Counted from the first letter of the stretch, positions 1 to 6,592 are shown. The stretch is 10,274 bases of DNA from Candidatus Shapirobacteria bacterium UBA2283 (GCA_002345725.1 DDWP01000062.1:1-10274), one strand, 5' to 3'. The notes: generated from the sequence alone by a model not told the origin. Numbers and translations: made by a program.

Positions 1-1
1 A

Positions 2-637
2 GATGGCCTACTAATCTACAACCCTGACGATCAAAATATTCAATCCCTCCTACCATTTTGTAAAGGCAAAGTTATTCCCTATATCAAAAAAGATTTCCCC
101 ACCACTTTAGTCGGCAAACATAATCAAGAAAACATTTCTGCCGCCTACACTCTTTGCCACCATTTGGGGCTAGACTTTGATATTAGTGGATTTAAAGGCA
201 TAAAACGCAGACTAGAGATCGTTAGGCAAAAAAATGACATACTTGTCATTGATGATTTTGCCCAATCACCAGAGCGAGTTATTACCGCTCTAAAGGCTGT
301 CCAGTTCTCCTATCCAAATAGAAGGACTTTTGTTTATTTCGAACCTCATGCCTCTTTTTTACGATACCAACAATCACTTACTGAGTTTACAAAAATAAAA
401 GAATACATCCATCAATTCATCTTGGGAAAAATAAAATTTTCCCCCAACAAAGATAACCGTGTAACTGCCTCAAATTGGAAAGAATACTTGGGAGACAAGC
501 TAACCTACATTCCGATAGATACCGACATAGTTGAATTCTTCCGTATCAATCTACAACCAAACGACATTCTGATTCACTTTAGTTCTGGCGGTTTAGACGG
601 ACTCAATACCCTAAAAACAGTTTATAATAATATCTAA
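2..637 (+). CDS. Mur ligase (MurC/Mpl type), C-terminal part; 5' end outside window
   Basis: The reading frame is open from the left edge (codon phase starts at base 2) to TAA at 635-637, giving 211 codons of a protein that begins upstream. It reads as the last part of the central ATPase domain and the C-terminal domain of an ATP-dependent Mur ligase, which adds an amino acid or peptide to UDP-MurNAc in the cytoplasm. Visible motifs are a GKHNQENISAA stretch (about 113-145; family pattern G-x-H-N-x-x-N), FKGIKRRLE, and DDFAQSPERV, which aligns with the DDYAHHPTEI region of MurC/Mpl. A later YFEPH and a terminal SSGGLDGL resemble Mpl (FEPRS, SNGGFGG) at least as much as MurC. The His-His of that region is replaced by Gln-Ser. 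MurC is the parsimonious role in a dcw cluster, but Mpl-like substrate use cannot be excluded. mraY starts 2 nt after the stop. Confidence 0.85.
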   Translation, partial: DGLLIYNPDDQNIQSLLPFCKGKVIPYIKKDFPTTLVGKHNQENISAAYTLCHHLGLDFDISGFKGIKRRLEIVRQKNDILVIDDFAQSPERVITALKAVQFSYPNRRTFVYFEPHASFLRYQQSLTEFTKIKEYIHQFILGKIKFSPNKDNRVTASNWKEYLGDKLTYIPIDTDIVEFFRINLQPNDILIHFSSGGLDGLNTLKTVYNNI

Positions 638-639
638 CT

Positions 640-1674
640 GTGACTCATCTTTACCTAGGACTACTACTTTTCTCTTTTTTTACCACCAGTATATTGGTCA
701 TACCTTTTATCAATATACTTTATCGCCTCAAATTTCAGCGACAAAAACAAACCACCCTTGACTTCCAAGACAAACGTACCCCAATATTTGATAAATTCCA
801 TAGTCAAAAATCAGGCACTCCTGTCGGCGGCGGATTATTAGTCGTTATTACAGTATCCATACTCTTTGCCCTAATCTTCCCTCTTCTAAAACTTTCAAAT
901 ATATATATCTCCAGTAACTACCAAATAAATCCTGAAGTATTTATCATTTTCTTCACCTTCATCAGTTTTTCGATACTAGGTCTATACGACGATATTCTAA
1001 AGTTCTTTGGCTTTAAAAAAAGTGGTTTTTTTGGTCTACGACTAAAATACAAACTACTCTTACAAATACTGATCTCTGTCTTTATTGCCATCTTCGTCAA
1101 CCTATATATGGGTATTAACTTTATCTATATACCATTTCTCGGAGCAGTTTCACTCGGTCCACTAGCCATCCCACTTTACACCACCATTATCGTCACTTTT
1201 GCCAACTTTTTTAACATCACTGACGGCCTCGATGGACTATCTTGCGGATTACTTATGATTGCCCTCTTTGCCTTTTGGTTTCTTTCTAGTGCCAGCCTCG
1301 ATACTCCGATCTCTCTATTTCTCTCACTTTGGATTGGTTCTCTTATCGCCTTTCTCTATTTTAACGTCTATCCTGCCCGTCTCTGGCTTGGAGACGTCGG
1401 ATCACTCTCCTTTGGAGCCACTATTGCCGTCATTGCTATCCTCTTAGGGAAACTAGTTCCATTAATTATTGTCTGTTCACTGTTCATCGTTGAAGGTCTC
1501 AGTAGTGCTATTCAAATATTTAGTAAAGTCTATTTCAAAAAGAAAATTTTCCCCGCGGCTCCAATCCACCTAACTCTTCAAAGAGCCGGATGGGAAGAAC
1601 CCAAAATTGTTTTCCGAGCTTGGTTAGCTGGTATTATTTTAGCTATTTTTGGCCTATGGCTGGGATTAAGTTAA
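640..1674 (+). CDS. mraY: Phospho-N-acetylmuramoyl-pentapeptide transferase (MraY)
   Basis: This is an integral membrane transferase that moves phospho-MurNAc-pentapeptide from UDP onto undecaprenyl phosphate to make lipid I. The 344-residue length is normal and about ten hydrophobic segments are visible. Family motifs occur in order: FHSQKSGTPVGGG (53-65), GLYDDILK with the Asp pair at 117-118, NITDGLDGL (192-200), GDVGSLSFG (251-259) and GWEEPKIVFRAW (317-328). The usual His-His-His motif before GW is degenerate: PIHLTLQ (308-314) keeps only the first His. The start is GTG at 640, 2 nt after the Mur ligase stop, with no Shine-Dalgarno sequence, so translation is probably coupled. The 3' end overlaps the next gene by 19 nt. 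The assignment is firm from motifs and context. Confidence 0.95.
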   Translation: MTHLYLGLLLFSFFTTSILVIPFINILYRLKFQRQKQTTLDFQDKRTPIFDKFHSQKSGTPVGGGLLVVITVSILFALIFPLLKLSNIYISSNYQINPEVFIIFFTFISFSILGLYDDILKFFGFKKSGFFGLRLKYKLLLQILISVFIAIFVNLYMGINFIYIPFLGAVSLGPLAIPLYTTIIVTFANFFNITDGLDGLSCGLLMIALFAFWFLSSASLDTPISLFLSLWIGSLIAFLYFNVYPARLWLGDVGSLSFGATIAVIAILLGKLVPLIIVCSLFIVEGLSSAIQIFSKVYFKKKIFPAAPIHLTLQRAGWEEPKIVFRAWLAGIILAIFGLWLGLS

Positions 1675-2171
1675 AAACTGATTTTGCCAATTATCTTGGG
1701 ATTCCCTACTTTACCAATAAAGGTAAGTACAAAAATCATGGTGAAAATGTCCTAGTTGGTAAAGGTACTGCCAAAGAAATTGCTCTAAAAACTATTGAGC
1801 TAGCTAATGAGCAAAATATCAAATTAATCGAACTTAGTTCACAACAAATCTATAATTTTCAGAAAAAAAATCATCTTGGCATAGATTGTTCTGGATTAGT
1901 TTGCCACTTACTCAACAGAGGGCTAGACGTTCGCAAAACTTCTGCCAACATGCTTACTTCATCACCACTTGCCAAAGAAATATCCGTTTCAAAAGCAAAA
2001 GAAGGGGATTTGATTCGCCAAAAAAATGGCCAACATGTACTCTACATCTTAGAGAAAGATGGTGACATTATTCACTACATTGACAGCAGTCGTGAAGGTA
2101 GAGGCGTCCGCCTCGGCCAACTAGATGCTACTTCTCTTCAATCAGTTCACCGTATACAAGTGGCTCGATAG
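1656..2171 (+). CDS. NlpC/P60-like cysteine peptidase
   Basis: ATG at 1656 gives a 171-residue protein overlapping mraY by 19 nt. An in-frame upstream ATG at 1590 would lie deep inside mraY and add only residues read out of frame from it, so it is less likely. The core has the NlpC/P60 layout: GIDCSGLV with Cys78 as nucleophile, GDLIRQ (118-122), a His at 127 (QHVLYIL) and a His at 140 (IHYIDSS), matching the Cys-His-His/polar triad. Family members cleave peptidoglycan stem peptides or related amide bonds. No signal peptide or membrane segment is visible in the N-terminal 70 residues, so action on cytoplasmic precursors or small peptides is possible. The last 44 nt overlap the minus-strand LysW-like gene tail to tail. 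The substrate cannot be read from sequence. Confidence 0.75.
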   Translation: MAGIKLKTDFANYLGIPYFTNKGKYKNHGENVLVGKGTAKEIALKTIELANEQNIKLIELSSQQIYNFQKKNHLGIDCSGLVCHLLNRGLDVRKTSANMLTSSPLAKEISVSKAKEGDLIRQKNGQHVLYILEKDGDIIHYIDSSREGRGVRLGQLDATSLQSVHRIQVAR

Positions 2172-2295
2172 ATTGTATCTCCACCTCAGTACCACATTCT
2201 TGACACTCTAAAATATCTCCTACCTCCATGCCTTGTGGCTTAGTAATTTCTACCTCACAATCAGGACAAATAATTTTATTATCTTGTGGATTCAT
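2128..2295 (-). CDS. LysW-like small zinc-ribbon protein (amino-group carrier protein family)
   Basis: On the minus strand ATG at 2295-2293 opens 55 codons ending in TAG (2130-2128). The protein has two CxxC knuckles, ICPDCEVE (residues 9-16) and ECQECGTEVE (30-39), separated by GMEVGDIL, followed by SIEPL. This matches LysW of Thermus-type lysine biosynthesis and related AmCP proteins: CPxC, an EVG(D/E)I segment, CxxCGxExE and a (D/E)PL motif, total about 54 residues. In LysW the C-terminal glutamate of EDWGE carries the growing amino acid. This protein instead ends ELIEEK, so classical carrier chemistry is doubtful or altered. The gene diverges from the PLP-enzyme gene 34 nt away and runs 44 nt into the peptidase gene from the opposite strand. 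The reading frame and Cys spacing are clear from the sequence; the carrier role is inference. Confidence 0.8.
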   Translation of the reverse strand: MNPQDNKIICPDCEVEITKPQGMEVGDILECQECGTEVEIQSIEPLVYGELIEEK

Positions 2296-2329
2296 TTTGA
2301 TTCAAAAAAATATATAATTAACCTATTAT
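2296..2329. promoter_or_regulatory. Divergent intergenic region with -10-like hexamers on both strands
   Basis: The 34-nt gap separates the minus-strand LysW-like gene from the plus-strand PLP-enzyme gene. A perfect TATAAT lies at 2313-2318 on the plus strand, 11 nt before ATG at 2330. A second TATAAT reads on the minus strand at 2330-2325. Neither has a good -35 hexamer, and neither gene has a Shine-Dalgarno site. If the plus-strand hexamer is real, the PLP-enzyme transcript would have a leader of only about 5 nt. In AT-rich DNA such hexamers arise by chance, so this is a weak call. Confidence 0.3.
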
Positions 2330-3082
2330 ATGACACCATTAGAGAATTTTGGACCAGTCTATCTTAAGCGCGAAGATAAAAACCTCACCGGATCAGCTAA
2401 AGACAGGAGCTTAGATCTACAAACACAGCAAAATATCAAAAAAGCCGTTATCTCTTCTTCAGGTAATGCCGCCATATCCGCCCAGTATTTTTGCAAACTT
2501 AAAAATATAGACCTAACCGTTTTCGTCTCTCCCAAAACCAACCCCCACAAACTAAAACTAATCAATAACTACACCACCTCAAACAAACCTGTCTCTGACG
2601 CTTTTAAGTTTGCCAAAAACACCGGTGCCTACTTTCTTCGACAATCAACCGACCCTATTGCTCTACTCGGCTATCAACAAATTGGCAAAGAACTGGTATT
2701 ACAATGTCCTAAGATCACCAGTCTCTTCGTTCCTGTCGGTAGTGGCACCACCCTTTTAGGCATATCACAAACCCTACCTAAATCAGTCAAAATATTCGCC
2801 GTCCAACCTGCATCTTATTGCCCCATAGCTTCACATTTTGACAAAAATTTTACCCCCGAAACCACCACCGTAACTGACGCTCTCTCGGCAAAATTATTAC
2901 CATTAAAGTCAAAAGTTATTTCTGCCTGTTTTTCTGGAATTGTAGTTCAAGACTTAGAAGTTAAAAATATTATCGATACTTCTCCCGAAGGTAACTTGGC
3001 CTACGCCGGTTACCTTAAAGCCATTAAAAATCATCCAGTAGGGGACTATCCTGTTATTTTATTAACCGGTGCCAAAAGATGA
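2330..3082 (+). CDS. Fold-type II PLP-dependent enzyme (threonine synthase/cysteine synthase-like)
   Basis: The 250-residue protein has the core of the tryptophan synthase beta/threonine synthase fold. LKREDKNLTGSAKDRS (12-27) carries the presumed PLP lysine Lys24. SSSGNAA (42-48) is the Ser-Ser-Gly-Asn loop around the cofactor. VPVGSGTT (134-141) is the phosphate-binding loop, and TGAKR (246-250) supplies the residue near the pyridine nitrogen. EGNLAYAGYLKA is also typical. Relatives perform beta/gamma-replacement, dehydration or racemisation of serine, threonine or homoserine derivatives. It is clearly shorter than usual members (about 310-400 residues), with only 23 residues before the lysine. 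An in-frame stop at 2315-2317 rules out an earlier start. The next gene overlaps by 4 nt (ATGA), so the pair is probably translated together. The specific reaction cannot be assigned; an amino-acid supply role for the neighbouring ligase is inferred. Confidence 0.8.
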   Translation: MTPLENFGPVYLKREDKNLTGSAKDRSLDLQTQQNIKKAVISSSGNAAISAQYFCKLKNIDLTVFVSPKTNPHKLKLINNYTTSNKPVSDAFKFAKNTGAYFLRQSTDPIALLGYQQIGKELVLQCPKITSLFVPVGSGTTLLGISQTLPKSVKIFAVQPASYCPIASHFDKNFTPETTTVTDALSAKLLPLKSKVISACFSGIVVQDLEVKNIIDTSPEGNLAYAGYLKAIKNHPVGDYPVILLTGAKR

Positions 3083-4158
3083 ATTTACTTGATCAACTCG
3101 ATCAATCCAACTACGACTTTTATTTCTTAGTCGTCGACGAACTCTTAGACATATCTTTACCTGAATTAAAAAACTTTCACTCTCTGTCAGCCCAAAAACT
3201 AGGTATTGAGATTTCTGAAAAAAACTCTGGACGCCTGCTGTCTCACCCCACCACTCAACAATTTATAAAAAATAATTCTTCAACTACTGGCCACACACCC
3301 GTCATCATTCCCTTCAAACCATCAGCCAAGATTGATTTAATTTGTCAACAAAATAATTGGATTTTAGCCGCCAACCCAACACATCTCAATCGTTTTTTTG
3401 AAGACAAGATAAAATTTTATCAATCTTTTTCTCATCTCCCTCTTATCCCGTCTACTATTATCAAATTAACACCAGAGAATTACTCTCAAGCCCAACAGAA
3501 ATTTGGAAGCAAATTAGTTATCCAGACCCACTTTGGCTGGGCCGGTAACAGCTCTTATATTAGTCAAAACTATCAGGATATAAGCGAGCTCATTACCACC
3601 GGCACTACCGTCAAGATATCCCCCTATTTAGAAGGTTATTCACTAATTAACAACTGCTGCCTTACTCAGCACGGACTCATCCAAAGTCCACCTGGACTAC
3701 AATATACTGGCCTATCTCAAATAACCTCAAACCCATTGGCTACAGTCGGTCGCCAGTGGCCGTCTTTCACTCCTCAAGACATCAATTTACAAGTGGAAAA
3801 AATCACTCAAGATTTTGCCCAATCACTAACTGAACACAAATATAAAGGCTTCTTTGGTTTAGACTTTTTTGTCTCTAATAATCAGGTCTATTTAATTGAA
3901 TGCAATCCCAGGCTGACTGCCTCTTTTGCCCTCTACACCACCATCGAAAAACACCATCAATTAACACCTCTTTTTTTTCTTCATCTGGCAGAATTTATTA
4001 ATATCCCCACCAACGAAAATACTCATTTTCACTACGAATTATCCGGTTCAGAGATAGTCAACAAGAAACTAAATAGAAAATATCAAAGTCTTCAAGCCTT
4101 CTCGCCCTCGGCCAATCCGATTGCCATACCTTCAGAAATAATTGCCAAGGTTTTATGA
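3079..4158 (+). CDS. ATP-grasp domain ligase, substrate unknown
   Basis: The 359-residue protein carries an ATP-grasp fold of the carbamoyl-phosphate synthase/PurT/PylC kind rather than a clear RimK/LysX kind. KLVIQTHFGWAGNSSYI (about 145-161) is the nucleotide-binding strand and glycine loop. EGYSL (about 190-194) supplies the hinge glutamate. GFFGLDFFVSNNQVYLIECNPRLTAS (about 256-281) contains the metal-binding Glu-Cys-Asn-Pro-Arg motif. Such enzymes join a carboxylate, through an acyl phosphate, to an amine or thiol. The N-terminal 100 residues resemble a pre-ATP-grasp domain without recognisable specificity motifs. It overlaps both neighbours by 4 nt (ATGA). It might activate a precursor for peptidoglycan or modify the LysW-like carrier, but neither is shown. 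A D-Ala-D-Ala ligase role is not supported by motifs. Confidence 0.75.
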   Translation: MNLLDQLDQSNYDFYFLVVDELLDISLPELKNFHSLSAQKLGIEISEKNSGRLLSHPTTQQFIKNNSSTTGHTPVIIPFKPSAKIDLICQQNNWILAANPTHLNRFFEDKIKFYQSFSHLPLIPSTIIKLTPENYSQAQQKFGSKLVIQTHFGWAGNSSYISQNYQDISELITTGTTVKISPYLEGYSLINNCCLTQHGLIQSPPGLQYTGLSQITSNPLATVGRQWPSFTPQDINLQVEKITQDFAQSLTEHKYKGFFGLDFFVSNNQVYLIECNPRLTASFALYTTIEKHHQLTPLFFLHLAEFINIPTNENTHFHYELSGSEIVNKKLNRKYQSLQAFSPSANPIAIPSEIIAKVL

Positions 4159-5255
4159 ACTCACGCAAACTTCTTTATATAGTCTTATCACTCCTTACCA
4201 TTGGTTTGGTATTTATCTCTGTTTCTTCAATCTCAGAAGCCGAACACACTGTCGGCGACAAGCTCTATTTCATCAAAAAACAAGCCATCTGGTCTACCAT
4301 CGGCCTCTTTGTCTTCTTTATTGCCACCAAAATTAAACTAAGTCACGTCAAGAAGTATGCTTCTTTGTTTTTTGTTCTTTGTTCTATACTCCTAGCTCTA
4401 GTTCTAATTCCCCAATTCAGTACCGAAACTCTCGGTGCCAGAAGATGGCTTTATTTAGGACCATTGGGGATCCAACCTTCAGAGATACTCAAACTCGCTG
4501 CCATTATATTTTTTTCCAAAATTTTCTCTGAAACAAAATCTCTCAACATTAAGAACCTCGCTATCTACCTTTCACTACCCCTCACCTTAGTCATACTTGA
4601 ACCAAATCTCAGCACCGCCGTCCTAATTGCCGCTATCGTTATTACTCTCTACTACATTGCTGGTGGAGAAATTATTTCTCTTTTTACTCTCTGTATAATC
4701 GGTGCTGCCATCAGCACTGGCTTAATTATGTCCTCGCCCTACCGACTAGCTCGATTTGACTCAAGCTCCTATCATTCAAGTCAAATGACTCTTGCCTTAA
4801 CTTCCGGAGGACCAATTGGTAAGGGTTTTGCCAATTCGGAACAAAAATATAGATTCCTACCCAAAATTTCTACTGATTCAATCTTTGCTGTTATTGGTGA
4901 AGAACTGGGATTTATTGGCAGCAGCCTTATCATTCTACTTTATATTCTTTTTATCGCCACCATTATCAACATAAGTCAATCAACTAACGATGTTTTCTCT
5001 ACTCTTTTTGCCGCAGGAGTAGCTAGCTGGATTAGTTATCAGAGCCTGATAAATGTGTCTGCTGTTGTATCTATTATTCCCTTAACCGGAGTCCCTCTAC
5101 CCTTAATTTCTTACGGCGGATCATCTCTCGTTACTCTCATGTTTGCTTTAGGCTTGGTATACTCAATTAGTCGTGAAAACAATAAAGAAAATCATCATCA
5201 CCGGCAACCACCACACCCCGGCCATAGAACTAATCAATCTACTAAAAAAAGATAG
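4155..5255 (+). CDS. ftsW: SEDS-family septal peptidoglycan glycosyltransferase (FtsW)
   Basis: This 366-residue polytopic membrane protein polymerises lipid II at the septum, normally with a class B PBP that is not in this window. SEDS hallmarks are present: GARRWLYLGPLGIQPSE (94-110), EPNLSTA (149-155; usually QPDLGTA), PKISTDSIFAVIGEELG (236-252) with Asp241 in the position of the SEDS catalytic aspartate, and TGVPLPLISYGGSS (311-324). FtsW is preferred over RodA because of the dcw context and the murG neighbour. The start overlaps the ATP-grasp stop as ATGA. After the last helix (about residue 340) a 26-residue basic, His-rich tail is encoded in the 83 nt shared with murG, so it may be a by-product of overlap rather than a conserved domain. 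Confidence 0.93.
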   Translation: MNSRKLLYIVLSLLTIGLVFISVSSISEAEHTVGDKLYFIKKQAIWSTIGLFVFFIATKIKLSHVKKYASLFFVLCSILLALVLIPQFSTETLGARRWLYLGPLGIQPSEILKLAAIIFFSKIFSETKSLNIKNLAIYLSLPLTLVILEPNLSTAVLIAAIVITLYYIAGGEIISLFTLCIIGAAISTGLIMSSPYRLARFDSSSYHSSQMTLALTSGGPIGKGFANSEQKYRFLPKISTDSIFAVIGEELGFIGSSLIILLYILFIATIINISQSTNDVFSTLFAAGVASWISYQSLINVSAVVSIIPLTGVPLPLISYGGSSLVTLMFALGLVYSISRENNKENHHHRQPPHPGHRTNQSTKKR

Positions 5256-6228
5256 CCAGTTTGAATGGGAAATCCACTATTTTGGACATATCTCTCCCCA
5301 AGAAACTCATATCTCTCACACCATCATCCCCAAGCTCAACATTCCTTTTTATAACCTTGATTCTGGTAAATTTAACCGCAAAGACATTATTCTCACCATC
5401 GTTAGTTTTCCCAAAACGATCTATTCTTTTTTTCGCTCTCTTTCCCTGGTTAGACAAATAAAACCAGACATGGTCATCTCTTTTGGAGGATATGTTTCCG
5501 TCCCTGTTATCATTGCTTCATTTTTTTTGCGCACACCTTCTATCACTCACGAGCAAACCAGAACTACTAGTTTATCTACCTATATCAATAGTTTTTTTGT
5601 CAAATATGTAGCCCTTTCCTTTGATAAATCCGATAAATCTAACAAAGAAATATTTACCGGCAACCTCATTCGTCAGGCTATTTTTGACCAAAACTCACCT
5701 AAGTTTAAAAATTTTAAATTAAAAATTAAAAATTTACCCATAATCTATGTCACTGGAGGCAACCAGGGTTCAGAATTCATTAACAACTTAGTTACCAAAT
5801 TACTTCCTCAGCTACAGAATTTCTCCATAATTCATCAGACCGGCAAAAAAAACATTCCTAACAATCAATACCCCAACTATTTCCACTATGAATACATTGA
5901 AATTGAAGATATCGGTTGGGTTCTCAACCACGCCGACATAATCATTAGTCGTTCTGGGGCTAATATTTGCCAAGAACTAGACATTCTCAACAAAAAATCA
6001 ATATTAATTCCACTTCCTTTTACTCAACAAAATGAACAGCTACAAAACGCTCTTTGGTTAAAAAACAAAAAACCCACTACCACCGTTATTCTAGAACAAG
6101 ACACATTAAAACCAACCAATATTATTCAAGCTATCAAGGAACTACAACGACACAAAACAAAGAAAAATGCTCTCACCAACAACTCTGCTACCCACCCCAT
6201 TATCAAACTCATCCACCAACTTGTTTAA
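5173..6228 (+). CDS. murG: MurG-like UDP-GlcNAc:lipid I N-acetylglucosaminyltransferase
   Basis: This GT28-type, GT-B fold enzyme adds GlcNAc to lipid I to form lipid II at the inner face of the membrane. It has 351 residues. Motifs are FGGYVSVPVIIAS (104-116), THEQTRTTS (125-133, equivalent to the HEQN region), VTGGNQGSEFINN (193-205), IHQTG (220-224), ADIIISRSGANICQEL (254-269) and LIPLPFTQQNEQLQNA (278-293). The N-terminal glycine-rich loop GGTGGH is degenerate here (TGNHHTPAIEL, 10-20). The start is GTG at 5173, inside ftsW; later starts would delete the first beta strand and the loop, so the 83-nt overlap is probably real. An AT-only segment at 5704-5736 encodes the interdomain linker. 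The assignment rests on C-terminal motifs and context. Confidence 0.85.
   Translation: MKTIKKIIITGNHHTPAIELINLLKKDSQFEWEIHYFGHISPQETHISHTIIPKLNIPFYNLDSGKFNRKDIILTIVSFPKTIYSFFRSLSLVRQIKPDMVISFGGYVSVPVIIASFFLRTPSITHEQTRTTSLSTYINSFFVKYVALSFDKSDKSNKEIFTGNLIRQAIFDQNSPKFKNFKLKIKNLPIIYVTGGNQGSEFINNLVTKLLPQLQNFSIIHQTGKKNIPNNQYPNYFHYEYIEIEDIGWVLNHADIIISRSGANICQELDILNKKSILIPLPFTQQNEQLQNALWLKNKKPTTTVILEQDTLKPTNIIQAIKELQRHKTKKNALTNNSATHPIIKLIHQLV
5704..5736. repeat. Low-complexity A/T-only segment inside murG
   Basis: Thirty-three consecutive A/T bases include two direct copies of TTAAAAA followed by TTT (from 5719). They are translated in frame as a Lys/Phe/Leu/Ile/Asn run between the two Rossmann-like domains of MurG (about residues 178-187). 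The segment resembles AT-rich intergenic repeat tracts but stays in frame, so it appears tolerated as a linker. No homologous second copy was found in this window. Confidence 0.45.
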
Positions 6229-6592
6229 TAAATTAATTTATCTCACTCCAGTATTGATCATTTTCCTAAAAATATTATTTCTTCGTAACTACAATCTCGG
6301 ACCAGAAGCCACCCCACTATCTATTAAAGATAATTTTTTAAAGGAAACCACTGCTCTACTCTACACTGCCAACCTCAATCCACTTCAAATTACTCACCGG
6401 GACTATCAAAATGAGCTGGAATTCTATCTACAAAACTCATCTGGCAGGGGATATCCAGTCATTTTTTCCACCACCAAAGACCCTTTAATTCAAGTTACCG
6501 CCTTACAAAAAATTATCAAAATCGCTAATATAAAAGAACAAGAGATTAATTTTATTGATTTAAGCGCCCAAAGACCTTATGCAACACTCTAA
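6221..6592 (+). CDS. Short FtsQ-like division protein (membrane segment plus C-terminal region)
   Basis: The gene lies exactly where ftsQ sits, between murG and ftsA. From TTG at 6221 the product has 123 residues and overlaps the murG stop by 8 nt. An ATG at 6167 in the same frame gives 141 residues and a 62-nt overlap, so the start is uncertain. An N-terminal hydrophobic stretch (LIYLTPVLIIFLKILFL) could be the single membrane anchor. The end, INFIDLSAQRPYATL, matches the FtsQ/DivIB closing pattern of a leucine-rich helix followed by I-D-L-R and a R-P pair. The periplasmic region is only about 100 residues, too short for separate full POTRA and beta domains of classical FtsQ. FtsQ normally links FtsA/FtsZ-side components to FtsB/L and FtsW/FtsI. 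The assignment depends on position, topology and the C-terminal motif. Confidence 0.6.
   Translation: MFNKLIYLTPVLIIFLKILFLRNYNLGPEATPLSIKDNFLKETTALLYTANLNPLQITHRDYQNELEFYLQNSSGRGYPVIFSTTKDPLIQVTALQKIIKIANIKEQEINFIDLSAQRPYATL

Noticed and set aside
1590..1655. Upstream ATG extension of the NlpC/P60-like gene
   Set aside because: The extra 22 codons lie wholly inside mraY in another frame. The ATG at 1656 gives a sensible start close to the mraY stop.
3079..4158. D-alanine-D-alanine ligase as identity of the ATP-grasp gene
   Set aside because: Context would suit Ddl, but the characteristic Ddl N-terminal and substrate-binding motifs are absent and the ECNPR region is closer to CPSase/PylC-type ATP-grasp proteins.
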